From: DATBAX01 sp963723765
GTDB lineage: Bacteria; Acidobacteriota; Terriglobia; Terriglobales; Acidobacteriaceae
Direction of reading: 5' to 3'
NCBI GenBank assembly: GCA_963723765.1
Contig: CAVRSD010000005.1
Span: 248,001 to 312,000 of the forward strand
DNA length: 64,000 nucleotides
Position numbers and translations under genes: made by a program. The notes below the pieces were generated by a model that saw only the letters and a list, made by a program, of their open reading frames with translations, did not search any database and was not told the origin of the DNA. Below, piece after piece: positions 1 through 9,693 of the stretch; the stretch's first letter is position 1; every line of letters starts with the position of its first letter.

Positions 1-262
1 CCAGCACACTGCCTGTGGATTGTGGCTTTTCCACATATGCGCTGCTTTGCAAGCCCAGCTCTTTTGCGTAGAATAAAGCTTCCAGAGACATCCATCCGCT
101 TACGGCTCTCCCCGCTGTATGTGTCCTTCGTCTCTGCAATTAAATATAGTTTGGCCGAGGAAGGGTTTAGCCACGTTACGTAAGTCACTTGGCGTAACCT
201 CGATCCCTTCATAACATGCTGTATTAGAGAGTTATATAAGAAACAGGAGTCAGGCCCCGGAA
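1..262. other. Upstream region of the CpaE-like gene
   Basis: No gene is supported here. The stretch is AT-richer than its surroundings near 140-165 and 215-245 and probably holds the promoter of the gene starting at 263. A CAGGAG motif about 12 bases before the ATG could be a distant ribosome binding site. No confident -35/-10 pair or operator can be named. Confidence 0.4.
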
Positions 263-1498
263 ATGCAAGGCGTAGCAGTCACTCTCCTCACCGAAGATAA
301 AGAACGGCTTTCGGCGCTCCAGCATCGGCTGGAGGGCACGCAAAGTGGCCGCATTGTTTTTGCCCATGTGGGCTTTCCCGCGGCTGCGACCGATCCCATT
401 CTGCGGCAAATTCAGGACGTGCGCACGGAAGTCCTGCTCGTCGACATTGATCCGCACAATGCCCAGCGCGCCATTCACACGATTGAACTGATCCATGCCA
501 ATACATCCGAAATGGTGATTTTTGCCGTGGGCAGTATGCACGATCCCAGTACGATCGTGTCCGCCATGCGCGCCGGTGCGCGTGAGTATCTGGAACGGGA
601 CGCGAGTCCGGCCAGTATGGTCGAAGCCCTGACCCGCTTTTCAGCTTCGCGCAGCAAGGCCCGCGCGACCTCGGGACGCGCCCGAGTATTTACTTTTGCC
701 AGTGCCAAAGGGGGGGCCGGGGCTACGACGGCTGCGGTGAATACTGCGATTGCCCTGCAAGAGTCTCACGGTGGTGTGCTGCTGGTTGATTTTGCCCCGC
801 TTGGTCATGCCTCTCTGCATCTGAATCTGCGTCCCGCGTTTGGTGTGATGGACGCCTTGCAGAACTTGCATCGGCTGGATTCCTCATTGCTGGAAGGGTT
901 GATGACAACCTGCAAAGGAGGACTGCAATTGCTGGCGGGACCGCAACAGCCTTTGACTTTGCAGCCAAATGCCGCCGATCTCGCCCGGTTATTCGATCTT
1001 CTGGTTTCGCACTTCCGCTATGTCGTGGTGGATTGCTCCAGCCGGATGGACCAAACTGCCCGGCTGCTCTGTGATTTGTCCAATGCCGTGCTGCTGGTGG
1101 CCCAGGCTGATGTGGTCTCGTTGTGGAGCGCGGCCCGCATCCGCACATTTCTGGAAGAAGGCGGCGGCCGCGACCGGGTGCGCCTGATTATTAATCGTTA
1201 TAAAAAGATTCCCGGCTTTACCGATGAGGACGTCGAGAAAGCCACCACCTGCAAGCTGCTATGGAAGCTTCCAAACAATTACAACTCGGTATCGCCCGCA
1301 ATCGATAAGGGCGCTCCCATCGCCTTGCAGAGTCACGAAGACATCAGCCGTTCCTATCGCGCGCTGGCGGACACCCTGGCGGATGCCTCAGCCAGTTCCG
1401 AAGGGTCCATGGATCTTTCCTATAATCCTGACAAGGCGGCGGCAAAGAAGAAGGCGGTTGGACATCTGCTGATTTCGCCTTTAAGGGCGGGGCAGTAG
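263..1498 (+). CDS. CpaE/TadZ-like pilus assembly ATPase (MinD/ParA superfamily)
   Basis: A 411-residue protein with a receiver-like N-terminal half (about residues 1-125) and a MinD/ParA-type ATPase domain. The deviant Walker A is KGGAGAT at residues 149-155, followed by LLVDFAPLG and a VVDCSS segment matching the switch/Walker B regions. This architecture is typical of CpaE/TadZ, which places Tad/Flp pilus machinery at the cell pole. The aspartate of a true phosphorylation site is not obvious in the receiver-like part. No other tad/cpa genes lie downstream; the next gene is convergent. It could instead belong to another MinD-type localisation system, but the domain order favours CpaE. Basis: motifs seen directly, role from family knowledge. 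Confidence 0.75.
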   Translation: MQGVAVTLLTEDKERLSALQHRLEGTQSGRIVFAHVGFPAAATDPILRQIQDVRTEVLLVDIDPHNAQRAIHTIELIHANTSEMVIFAVGSMHDPSTIVSAMRAGAREYLERDASPASMVEALTRFSASRSKARATSGRARVFTFASAKGGAGATTAAVNTAIALQESHGGVLLVDFAPLGHASLHLNLRPAFGVMDALQNLHRLDSSLLEGLMTTCKGGLQLLAGPQQPLTLQPNAADLARLFDLLVSHFRYVVVDCSSRMDQTARLLCDLSNAVLLVAQADVVSLWSAARIRTFLEEGGGRDRVRLIINRYKKIPGFTDEDVEKATTCKLLWKLPNNYNSVSPAIDKGAPIALQSHEDISRSYRALADTLADASASSEGSMDLSYNPDKAAAKKKAVGHLLISPLRAGQ

Positions 1499-1565
1499 TC
1501 CGGATCAGGTCTTGGGTCGCAGGTATTCGGGCTGGAATTCTCATCCGTAACAGATCTTGCGGCGT

Positions 1566-3791
1566 TTACTTCCCGGCTGCGGATTTTCCTTCAAGTGCGG
1601 TGTAAATGGCGGCGTTGGAACATACCTCGTAGTACCACTTCTCGGTCCAGTGCTGCAGGGTAAAGTCGTGGGTATCGATCTGCGGAATGCGACTGCCGCG
1701 CACCACAATTTTCCGGAAAATATCGTTGCCCACCGGTACCAGCCCGCTGTAAAGGCGGAATTCCTCACTTCCCCACAACGCAGGCAACGGCAGTTGCAGA
1801 GGAGCAAGAGAAATCTCCTGCTGAAGTTTCTGGAACGCCGCTGCGCTCATCCGGATACCACTCAGGTTGTACTTCATGATGAAGTCTTCCGGACTCTCCA
1901 GTGCGTCAGTGTCGCTCACCGTTTGAAAAGCATACACGTTGAATGGCGTTTCCATCTTCTCCATGGCTTTGCGCACACGCTTATTGCAGGAGGAGAGCCG
2001 ATCGCTCTCGTTCAGCGCATCCGAGATCATGATCCTTTGCTCGCCATCCATCAAGTACATGGGAGGAGAATCCTGGTAGGAAATTCCCACCCCCAACTCC
2101 AAAGCCGGCAGCCCCGCACGTTCCGAGAGTTGGTTGTAACCGCGAACAATTTCGATCATCTCCCGGGCAAGTACGCATGCTTTGCTCACAGCCAGCGGCG
2201 GTTCTCCTTCACGTTCCAGAAATGCCAGGATGATGGCATCGCCTTCCAGAAAAACTTTGATGGCCCCGTATTTCTGCAAAAGTTTGTTCACTGGATCGTA
2301 GAAATTCAGACTGAAGTACGAAGCGGGGTTCATGTCGCGTTCCAGCAGCGAACGAGTCAGACGTGAGGAGTCGCGAACATCCGCTTTGAGAATCACATGA
2401 CGCAGGACTTTTTCTTCTGATGGTTTCTTTTCTTCCGGCAATAACAATTCGTACAAAGTACCATTCAGGGCCGAGAGTTCCCGCAATTTCGCATTGCCGA
2501 TCAGGTTGATGCTGTCCATTGCTCCATTGAGCACTTCCAGGCGTCGCAGGTCGCGATGGTAGAGCATGAAATCGCGCAGAAAACGTCCCGCAACCTTGAA
2601 GCGGTCGGCCCCGCGGTAGTTTGCCACGCGGCTTACGGCGGCAGCAAAGTTCGTGGACGAAAACTTGCTGTGTTCTTTAATGAGCTTCTCGACTCTTTCG
2701 CGTTCTTCCCGTGAAATCAAACCGTTCTTCAATTGCTGCGGATTAATTCGCTGCGAATATTCGGCCAGCAAGGGCACGACTTCGTAGGAGGCGATCACAT
2801 ACTCCATCACGTTTTCCCGCTCCAGAAGTTCCAGCCACGCCGCAAGGCGGGCCTTCTGAGACCGGCCCTCAAGAGTGGAATCATCGGGAGTACCGGCGCC
2901 CACCAATTCCTGCGCATTCTCCGGCACGCTCAGCCAAGCATCCAGGCCGGCGTTTTGCTCGGCTTCGTCAGACTGGAGGTTTAACGATTGCAGGAACTCA
3001 CAGGCAATGCCGCGGATCTTGGCGAAGGTGTCGGGATCACGGTCGAAATTGCCAAGCATGACGTAATACTCGGCGCAGAGATAGGTATCACGGCCGTCAT
3101 CGCTCAGGATGAGGGGATTCAGGAACAACTGGTACTCCAACTCAGGCTCATTTCCAAAGAGCGAACGGCGGGTTCGGAGCAGTGTCTCTTTTTCAATTTC
3201 GCGCAGAGTACGGAAAAGATCCTGGGCAGTCTGACGGAGAATGATCTTCTTGGCCACCTGAAAGGCAGCCAGCCGCTCGCGATACTCCAGCGCTTTCTCC
3301 TGCCGGATCCCCTCATAACTCTTCAGCATGACGCGGCATCGTTCCAGGATTTGCGCGAACTGCAAGTTCAATTCGGTGCGTAGGAACTTCAGAATGGCGG
3401 ACCGCGCCAGCAGGTCCACCGAGTTGTTGCCTTCCGCCTTGGCCCGATTCAGCGCGGCCACATGCATTTCCGCAAGCAGGGGTTTGAGGTCGGAGAAACC
3501 TGTCTTGGGACGGCCGGTCGCCCGCGGCGATCCGATGATCTTGTTGGGTTGCTGCGTTTCGGGAGCTTCGGCGGCCAACAAAGATTCTACATTGCCGTAA
3601 CGCATGATCAATCGCGCGACATGCAAACGGGTCTGCTCCACGAATTTCGTACTCAAATGAACGTCGTGCCGCAGATTATCGACGCCGAGTTGGAGACCTG
3701 CCAGCGAAAGTGCGGGGGTATAGGAGGCAAGACGCGGCGGCGTCAATTCTTCGGCCGAAGAACCGAGTCTGAAGATTGGGATCCGTGGCAT
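1566..3791 (-). CDS. Large protein with C-terminal class III nucleotide cyclase-like domain
   Basis: 741 residues without signal peptide or clear membrane segment. The first 460 residues are helix-rich and not recognised. From about residue 463 a segment resembles adenylate/guanylate cyclase catalytic domains: KADVRDSS (Asp471) matches the first metal-binding position and FLEGDAI (Asp518) the second, followed by LELGVGISY, which matches the G-I-x-x-G strand. The canonical transition-state Asn/Arg pair is hard to place; NESDRLS is the best candidate. It may be an active divergent cyclase or a degenerate sensory domain. It converges with the CpaE-like gene and stands alone upstream. The start is the ATG at 3791 with only a weak GGGCGAAG ribosome site. 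Confidence 0.6.
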   Translation of the reverse strand: MPRIPIFRLGSSAEELTPPRLASYTPALSLAGLQLGVDNLRHDVHLSTKFVEQTRLHVARLIMRYGNVESLLAAEAPETQQPNKIIGSPRATGRPKTGFSDLKPLLAEMHVAALNRAKAEGNNSVDLLARSAILKFLRTELNLQFAQILERCRVMLKSYEGIRQEKALEYRERLAAFQVAKKIILRQTAQDLFRTLREIEKETLLRTRRSLFGNEPELEYQLFLNPLILSDDGRDTYLCAEYYVMLGNFDRDPDTFAKIRGIACEFLQSLNLQSDEAEQNAGLDAWLSVPENAQELVGAGTPDDSTLEGRSQKARLAAWLELLERENVMEYVIASYEVVPLLAEYSQRINPQQLKNGLISREERERVEKLIKEHSKFSSTNFAAAVSRVANYRGADRFKVAGRFLRDFMLYHRDLRRLEVLNGAMDSINLIGNAKLRELSALNGTLYELLLPEEKKPSEEKVLRHVILKADVRDSSRLTRSLLERDMNPASYFSLNFYDPVNKLLQKYGAIKVFLEGDAIILAFLEREGEPPLAVSKACVLAREMIEIVRGYNQLSERAGLPALELGVGISYQDSPPMYLMDGEQRIMISDALNESDRLSSCNKRVRKAMEKMETPFNVYAFQTVSDTDALESPEDFIMKYNLSGIRMSAAAFQKLQQEISLAPLQLPLPALWGSEEFRLYSGLVPVGNDIFRKIVVRGSRIPQIDTHDFTLQHWTEKWYYEVCSNAAIYTALEGKSAAGK

Positions 3792-4011
3792 CGCTGTGCT
3801 TCGCCCTGCGCGTGTGTTGCCAGATCTGGCTGGCCGCGGGTTTAACTCTTATGACCCTTCGGCAAACGCGGACCGGTGCAACAGGCAGCAGAGCATGAAT
3901 CCTCGGAAACTGCTGATTTTCCTGCCTATTTGAGGAGGTTACCACGGGAAATTAGGGTACAAAAGTTACTCAAGTTATCTACGGAATTCCATCAGGTGGA
4001 AGGCGGCAACT

Positions 4012-5163
4012 TCAGATTTTCAGGAATATCTTCTTACGATACAAGATCCACATAGGTACCCAACAAAAGAATACGAAGACCAGGGCAAACGCCAAAGACG
4101 CGTTGGCCGGGTTGAAGTATGGCTGGATCAGTCTGCCATACAGCCATTCGCCGGCTCCGGTTGCACCAAGAAGGTGGGACATGAATGCAGCGCAGACATA
4201 AGCGGCAATGGCATTCATGCCAAAAATCAGAAATGGCTTAGTCCAGAAACCTCGCCATCGTTTGATGTCCAACACCCAATAGGAAAGTGCCAGAACCAAT
4301 AAGGCGAGGCCTGCGGTCACCAACACGAAGGAGCTGGTCCACAATTTTTTGTTGATGGGGAACCAGGTATTAAAGAACTCGCCCGCCAGGAAAAGTACAA
4401 CCCCGGCAATCGCCATGCCGGTGGCTTTGCTGGCTAGACTTCGGGCCGAGCGGAGCCATTTGCCGGTTTGCAAACCAAGCAAACAAGTCGCGACCGAAGG
4501 AATGGTGCTTAAAACACCTTCCGGATCACGCGTCACTTCATAAAGGTGCCCCATCAATAGTTTGCGATCCAGCCACGCCACGATATTGCGATCGGGATCA
4601 AGCAAGGGCATGTCATGCGTAGGCACACCGAATCCGGGAACGGAAACATACCGCATCAGAATCCAATACCCGACCAGGCAGCCGAGGATCACTGCGACCT
4701 GCGCCCGCCATCCCACCCATAGCTCCAAAATCGACGTAATCACATAACAAATGGCGATGCGTTGCAGGACACCATAGAAGCGCAAGGTATGAATGTGGTA
4801 GCGATTGGGAAAACCATTTAGAAACACGCCTATCGCAAGCAGCAAAAAACCGCGCCACAGTACGTGCTTCAGAAGGTCCTGCCGGGACTCACCACGCGCA
4901 AGGCGGGAATGGAACGAAAACGCCAGGGCCACGCCGACCATGAAAAGAAAAAATGGAAAGACCAGATCGGTTGGCGTCCAGCCGTTCCACTCGGAGTGCT
5001 GCAGCGGCCAATATGCAGTGGACTCATTTCCAGGGTCATTGACCAGGATCATCAAGGCGATGGTCGCCCCGCGAAACAGATCGAGAGACATAAGCCGGAT
5101 TGCAGGCGAAACCGACGGCTTAACCTGTGGGTCGCGCACTGGGGCAATGGGCAAAGTTGACAT
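4012..5163 (-). CDS. NagX/YeiB-like membrane acyltransferase (heparan-alpha-glucosaminide N-acetyltransferase family)
   Basis: About 383 residues and 10 or so predicted transmembrane helices. The N-terminal SLDLFRGATIALMILVN and DLVFPFFLFMVGVALAFS motifs are hallmarks of the DUF5009/HGSNAT-like membrane acyltransferases, which move acetyl groups across the membrane to amino sugars. The ATG at 5163 (MSTLPIAP) is preferred. The open frame runs 51 codons further, but that extension is Arg/Pro/Ser-rich and overlaps the creatininase-type gene's end. A later ATG directly before SLDLFRG is also possible. It follows the creatininase-family gene in the same direction with about 50 bp between, so they may be cotranscribed. 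The substrate is unknown. Confidence 0.75.
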   Translation of the reverse strand: MSTLPIAPVRDPQVKPSVSPAIRLMSLDLFRGATIALMILVNDPGNESTAYWPLQHSEWNGWTPTDLVFPFFLFMVGVALAFSFHSRLARGESRQDLLKHVLWRGFLLLAIGVFLNGFPNRYHIHTLRFYGVLQRIAICYVITSILELWVGWRAQVAVILGCLVGYWILMRYVSVPGFGVPTHDMPLLDPDRNIVAWLDRKLLMGHLYEVTRDPEGVLSTIPSVATCLLGLQTGKWLRSARSLASKATGMAIAGVVLFLAGEFFNTWFPINKKLWTSSFVLVTAGLALLVLALSYWVLDIKRWRGFWTKPFLIFGMNAIAAYVCAAFMSHLLGATGAGEWLYGRLIQPYFNPANASLAFALVFVFFCWVPMWILYRKKIFLKI

Positions 5164-5215
5164 ACTTTCGCGTGCGGATTGTAGCATGCCGCGACTTGCA
5201 GGAATACTCAAGCAA

Positions 5216-6085
5216 CTAGGGCTTCGTGTCCAGCGGATGCGTGGCCTTCTCGAAGAATTCGTTCTGCAGTTGCAAGCTGGTCTGGTCGGCTTTAACGGCA
5301 CGAACCGCAGTGACAATCGCGTTTATCCATGCCTTCATCTTGAACTCACCCAACTCCTGGCTCGCCGCCGAACCATCCCCCGAATAATGGTTGGGGAAAC
5401 GCGCGTACCACCAGATGCCGGTATAGAGCGTGTCAGGCAATTTCAGCCGAGCCTGGTCGGCGCCAGATTCCTTGTTGGCCCGGTCCAAATGAACCAGGTC
5501 GGGATGCGAAACCATGGTCGTCGACGTTTCCGTCTCGCCTGCGTGCATATCCATGGACGTCTTCTTGGCTGGTCCTCCTGGTGGAGTGCCGACGAGGCCC
5601 AGGACATAGACCACATAATCGTGCCGTTTCTCCAGTTGCGACTGGGCGAAAAAAGGCAGCAGGCTTTCATTGCCGCCATGACCATTCACGATGACGATTT
5701 TCTTGCAGCCGTTACGCGCCATCTCGTCCGTGGTTTCCTGTAGAAGTTCCAATTGCATGTGCGAACTGTAGGCGACCGTCCCCGGCTCGTGCCGAGCTTC
5801 GAAGATCTGGCCAAAGTAATATTCCGGGAAGACTACAGCGTATTCCTGTTCGGCGGCGTGCAGAGACGCGTAGCGCACATTCAGAAGATCGGTACCCAGC
5901 GGCAAGTGGGGCCCATGTTTTTCCAGGATGCCGAAAGGCAGCAGGCAAGTACCTTGCGATTGCCCGATGCCGGCCCGAAAATCGGATGCCGTCAATTCTT
6001 CCCAGTGCACGGAAAGCTTGGTTTGAGCCCACGATGGGGCGGTACAAAGCAGGAACATGAGGGACGGCAAAAGAATTTTTCGCAT
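5216..6085 (-). CDS. Secreted creatininase-family amidohydrolase
   Basis: 289 residues starting at the ATG at 6085, preceded by AGGGGAAA. An N-terminal signal peptide (RKILLPSLMFLLCTAPSWA) ends in an A-x-A-like cleavage site. The creatininase fold is shown by LPFGILEKHGPHLPLGTD, by VIVNGHGGNES, and by the metal-site segment MDMHAGETETS, the usual E..H/D/NGHGGN/HAGxxETS set of binuclear metalloamidohydrolases. Homologues act on creatinine or on small cyclic amides, and MftE-type members process peptides; the substrate here cannot be told. The signal peptide suggests a periplasmic enzyme, unusual for this family. Probably in an operon with the downstream acyltransferase. Confidence 0.8.
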   Translation of the reverse strand: MRKILLPSLMFLLCTAPSWAQTKLSVHWEELTASDFRAGIGQSQGTCLLPFGILEKHGPHLPLGTDLLNVRYASLHAAEQEYAVVFPEYYFGQIFEARHEPGTVAYSSHMQLELLQETTDEMARNGCKKIVIVNGHGGNESLLPFFAQSQLEKRHDYVVYVLGLVGTPPGGPAKKTSMDMHAGETETSTTMVSHPDLVHLDRANKESGADQARLKLPDTLYTGIWWYARFPNHYSGDGSAASQELGEFKMKAWINAIVTAVRAVKADQTSLQLQNEFFEKATHPLDTKP

Positions 6086-6269
6086 GAAAACGTTTCCCCT
6101 GAGCGGCGTAATTCTAACATTCAGCATCGAATTTGCAGACGTTGGGATGGAGCACCCGGTACCTCAACCTCAAGGCCTCCGTCGACAGGATTACCGGTCT
6201 CCATGGTTACTCTAGTCACGCTGTGTGGTCAGTCTCTCCAGAGTATGATTGGGTCATTCAAGCATAGCT

Positions 6270-7207
6270 ATGAAAAAATTGAATTTTATAGTCTCGCTCA
6301 CGACCGACGATAACGACTATCAGATCGAGCAGGCCTCCGCCGCGGAGGAAGCTGCACGGCGTCTGGGTGTGAATGTCCAGATTATCTATGCCGAGAACGA
6401 CGCCATCATCCAGAGCCAGCAATTATTGAAGTTGATTCAGGCCCCTACAGGTTCTCGTCCCGATGGAATCGTCTTTGAACCGGTGGGGGGAACGGCGTCT
6501 GCCGCAAGTGGCGCGTGCCTCGGTGACCGCCGGAATCGGTTGGGTGGTTCTTAACCGCGATGTGGATTACGTTTCTGATCTCCGCAAGACCTATCGAGTA
6601 CCCATCTTCGGCCTTACCTCCGACCACGAAGAAATCGGACGCATTCAAGGCAAGCAATTTGCCGCGATTTTGCCCAAGGGAGGGTCGGTCCTTTATGTCC
6701 AGGGGCCCTCGGAGAGTTTGGCTGCCAAGCAACGGACCACGGGCATGTACGAAACTAAACCCATCGATGTGCAAGTGAAGCTCATGAAGGGGAATTGGAC
6801 CGAGGCCAGCGCTTACAAAGCTCTCAGCTCCTGGTTGCGATTGTCCACGTCTCACCAGACCCAAGTGGACCTGATTGCCGCGCAGGATGATTCCATGGCT
6901 GCCGGCGCCAGAAAAGCATTTCAGGACCTACCCGACAATGCAGCGCGCGACCGCTGGTTGAATCTTCCCTTCATTGGCTGCGATGGCATGCCCAAGACTG
7001 GACAAGCCTGGGTGAAGAAAGGTCTTCTCGCGGCCACCATCATTGTTCCTCCGAACGCTGGGAAAGCCATCGAGATGCTGGCACGAGGCCATGCAAACCG
7101 GTTCCATGCCGCCGGAACGCACACTTAGCGAACCTATTTCCTTCCCGGCACTCGATCAGTTGGCGGAGCAAAAGGCCCGGACTCGGTCGGCAGGATCTAA
7201 TCGTTAG
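6270..7207 (+). pseudogene. Sugar ABC transporter-type substrate-binding protein, two frameshifts
   Basis: A Peripla_BP_4-type (ribose/xylose-binding-like) protein read in three frames. It starts at the ATG at 6270 (MKKLNFIVSL). Frame one ends after the DGIVFEPVG segment; a run of six G at 6484-6489 shifts the frame, and removing one G gives EPVGERRLPQVARA as expected. Near 7087 a second extra base hides the C-terminus: removing one A gives LARAMQTGSMPPERTL and the natural stop at 7205-7207. No signal peptide is visible although the fold is normally periplasmic, and no permease or ATPase gene is adjacent. Either a decayed orphan gene or, more likely given similar errors across the window, an intact gene with sequencing insertions. 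Confidence 0.7.
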
Positions 7208-7337
7208 ACGATATTTTGAGCACTACCAACTTTCCGTTCTGAACGAATTGTTTTGTTCGCAGAGAATCTGCCCGGACGTTCCCTCATTTCCATTTTTCTT
7301 GGTAGAGTGATCTCTTCTTATTTTCGAAGGAGACCTC

Positions 7338-7700
7338 ATGCCAACTTTAGTGGCCCAACCGACACATATTCCTTGTGTGGGAACCAAACCCAAGCTGATT
7401 GACGAATACATCGGACGAGTGAATAGCCAGACCACAAGCCTCAGCATGGCCCACATGCGCAGTCCCGAGGGTTGGACAGAGCCCGGGCAGACCCCGGAGT
7501 TCGATGAGTTTACGGTTGTGCTCAAAGGCATGCTGCGGGTGCGCCACAAAGAGGGAGCACTGGACGTGGCTGCGGGACAGGCGGTCATCGCCCACCGCGG
7601 CGAGTGGGTGCAATATTCCACTCCGCATGAAGGCGGCGCGGAGTACATCGCAGTGTGTTTGCCGGCATTTGCGCTGGAAACGGTTCACCGGGATGCTTAG
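7338..7700 (+). CDS. Small cupin-domain protein
   Basis: 120 residues with a single cupin barrel. The PEFDEFTVVLKGMLRVRH segment and the later AGQAVIAHRGEWVQYSTP segment match cupin motifs 1 and 2, although the canonical motif 1 histidines are replaced by acidic residues, as in EutQ-like cupins. Strong ribosome site GGAG lies 8 bases before the ATG. Function unknown; such proteins bind small ligands or metals. It stands alone, convergent with the next gene. Confidence 0.7.
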   Translation: MPTLVAQPTHIPCVGTKPKLIDEYIGRVNSQTTSLSMAHMRSPEGWTEPGQTPEFDEFTVVLKGMLRVRHKEGALDVAAGQAVIAHRGEWVQYSTPHEGGAEYIAVCLPAFALETVHRDA

Positions 7701-7719
7701 ATTTTGGTTTAACTGAAAA

Positions 7720-8163
7720 TTACTTCTTCAGCAGGCTGGTATGGCTGGCCACACACTGCCACTTGCTCTTTTCAAAGACCCAGGTATCCGTAAAGCGCCC
7801 AACATGGTCATAGGGCTTGCCTTTGTAAGAACCTTTGGTGTGATAGACCCCAGCCACCACGGCCGCGTCCTGATATATGTTCACTTTTACATCCTGGATC
7901 GTCACGGCTACGGGTTTAAATAGCGGATCTCTGATATCCGCCAGAAACTTTGCACGATCGCTGACCTCGCCGTCGTATTCCGTGTTGACGAACCGTTCGC
8001 CGATAAGCTCCGCCAATGCGCCGGAATCACGATGCACCTGAGCTTCGTTCCAGAGATGTTCCAGGACAATCAATTTGCTCTCTTGGGGGTCAGCATTTTG
8101 GCCTATGGCCTGTCCAAATACGCACATCGTCAATAAAACACAGCCTAATATTTGCTTCATCAT
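7720..8163 (-). CDS. Secreted NTF2-like (DUF4440/SnoaL-type) protein
   Basis: About 147 residues. Two consecutive ATGs (8163 and 8160) begin a signal peptide (KQILGCVLLTMCVFGQAIG). The mature part starts with an NTF2-like cone: HLWNEAQVHRDSGALAELIGERFVNTEYDGEV, then a beta-rich half with VTIQDVKVNIYQDAAVVAGVYHTKGSYKG and DTWVFEKSKWQCVASH. This is the usual pattern of DUF4440 ketosteroid-isomerase-like proteins, very common and exported in Acidobacteriota. Role unknown. A 22-codon upstream extension of the frame lacks signal-peptide character and is not used. Confidence 0.75.
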   Translation of the reverse strand: MMKQILGCVLLTMCVFGQAIGQNADPQESKLIVLEHLWNEAQVHRDSGALAELIGERFVNTEYDGEVSDRAKFLADIRDPLFKPVAVTIQDVKVNIYQDAAVVAGVYHTKGSYKGKPYDHVGRFTDTWVFEKSKWQCVASHTSLLKK

Positions 8164-8393
8164 GTATGGGGGCCCGGTAGCGGAATGCGGGAACGCTGCA
8201 AAAACATAACAGCACGCACGTCTCCCCACCAGCTGAAAACAGCAGGGGAGTATTACGAATGTTATCTTTTTGGAAAGAACGCAGTGCTTTCTGCTTGGAG
8301 GTTTGCCAGCCTTGATCGCGAGCGAGAGTACTCACCACATGCACGCTGGGCCGGATCCAAGACCCGACCCAGGTGCTGTTACTAGAGACGGAG

Positions 8394-8826
8394 CTACTTG
8401 AGAATGATCTCTTGCAGCAGTTCCGAACTGATAATTTCGCGGATTTCCGAACGCTTTTCCGCGAGCTGTTGCGCCGGTTGTTTGCCGCCGATGATTTTGT
8501 CGCGCAGCATCTCGCCTTTCGCGGCCAGCCCGTCCATGGCGGCGTGGTTCTTGTATTGAACCGCCACGCAGATGTCCCAATCCTCGGGATTGTTCTTGGT
8601 CTCCTTCAGAAACACTTTGTAATCCAGGATCGTTCCGTCGCGTTTTAGCTCATCGTAAATGGGCTTGGTGGATTTGCGCAGACTGGTGAGATAGGCGTCC
8701 ATGGCGGTGGGCTTTACCCGAATCAGTTGGACGCGCCAGACTGGACCTTCGGTGTAGTGTTCTTGAGCGAAAACTCGCGGGGACAAGCAACAACAGGAAA
8801 GCTGCAAGACGGCAAATCGTTTTCAT
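8394..8826 (-). CDS. Small secreted protein of unknown function, frameshift in signal peptide
   Basis: The open frame of 137 residues lacks a sensible start (TTG). An ATG at 8826, after an AGGAGATCTC ribosome site, opens a frame coding for a perfect signal peptide, KTICRLAAFLLLLVPAS, which runs into the main frame if one base is removed from the A4 run at 8770-8773 (plus strand), giving ASFAQEHYTEG. The mature protein of about 120 residues has an EthD/NIPSNAP-like look (WRVQLIRVKPTAMDAYLTSLRK, then DWDICVAVQYKNHAAMDGL) and a helical C-terminus. It is probably a dimeric alpha-beta barrel protein exported to the periplasm; function unknown. Confidence 0.65.
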
Positions 8827-9016
8827 GAGATCTCCTCAAAGTGAGTTTGGTTGGGAACGGCGAGGAGAATCATACGCTTCGCGGGGTGTTTTGTAAGTGA
8901 GCCTGTGAATGTTCGTGGGCGAAAGCCGAGCTGACGCTCGGCGGACGGGTCGAAGACCCATCCCCACACAAACTCACATGGGTTAGCTGAAAGCTGAAGG
9001 CTCATAGCTGACAGCT

Positions 9017-9610
9017 CTAAGGCGCTTCGATCAGCTCCATCTTGCCATCTTTGGTGCGATGCAGAACCATCAGCTTGCCTTTGGGATCGCGAAAGATGAA
9101 CACGTCGCGGTCGCGGAAGTGAGCTTCTTTGATGGCTTCTTCGAGAGTCATGGGGCGCATGGCAACCGCATCTTTCGAGCGCACCAGATGGACTTCGGTG
9201 GTTTTTGCCACGGCGGGAAACTTGTGGACCACAATCGGTACGGCTGTGGTCTCGCTGAGACCAACCGCAACCTGCACCGACTCCTGCGTGGATTCTCCAT
9301 CCCATTTCTTCTGGTCGTGCCGCTTCTTGCTGCGCGATTTGGTGTGATATTTCACTGCCTGCTTTTGCAGGTGGTCGATGCACTCATTGATTGCCGAGCT
9401 CATGTCGCCGGCCTGCGCCAGCGCCACCAGCGGGCCTTTCCGCAAAGTGATGGTAATCTCCACTTTGTGGCGGCGCTTTTCTACGCTCAGCACTACTTTG
9501 GTTTCAAACTTGTCATGAAGAATCTTGCGGATTTTAGTCAGGCCGGTTTCGAGTTCTTTGCGGATGGCGGGAGTAACATCACAATGTCTGCCGGTAATTT
9601 CAACGTTCAT
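9017..9610 (-). CDS. hpf: Long-form ribosome hibernation promoting factor
   Basis: 197 residues, the length of long HPF. Residues 1-100 form the S30AE domain (MNVEITGRHCDVTPAIRKELE, then VEITITLRKGPLVALAQAGDM), which binds the decoding channel of the 30S subunit. A basic linker (KSRSKKRHDQKK) follows, and the last 55 residues form the dimerisation domain (RPMTLEEAIKEAHFRDRDVFIFRDPKGKLMVLHRTKDG type) that joins two ribosomes into inactive 100S dimers. It follows rpoN as in most Gram-negative genomes, with an 80-bp gap. Confidence 0.93.
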   Translation of the reverse strand: MNVEITGRHCDVTPAIRKELETGLTKIRKILHDKFETKVVLSVEKRRHKVEITITLRKGPLVALAQAGDMSSAINECIDHLQKQAVKYHTKSRSKKRHDQKKWDGESTQESVQVAVGLSETTAVPIVVHKFPAVAKTTEVHLVRSKDAVAMRPMTLEEAIKEAHFRDRDVFIFRDPKGKLMVLHRTKDGKMELIEAP

Positions 9611-9693
9611 TATTAGTCCCCCTTGGCCAATTCTACCGCCTTAGGACTGTCAATTTCTATGCGGGAATTCCTTAGGGTTTTACCGGTGATTTA

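Noticed and set aside
1557..2366. 269-codon plus-strand open frame
   Set aside because: Antisense to the cyclase-domain gene; no start signal or recognisable domain.
4805..5743. 312-codon plus-strand open frame
   Set aside because: Runs antisense across two real minus-strand genes, so cannot be a separate gene.
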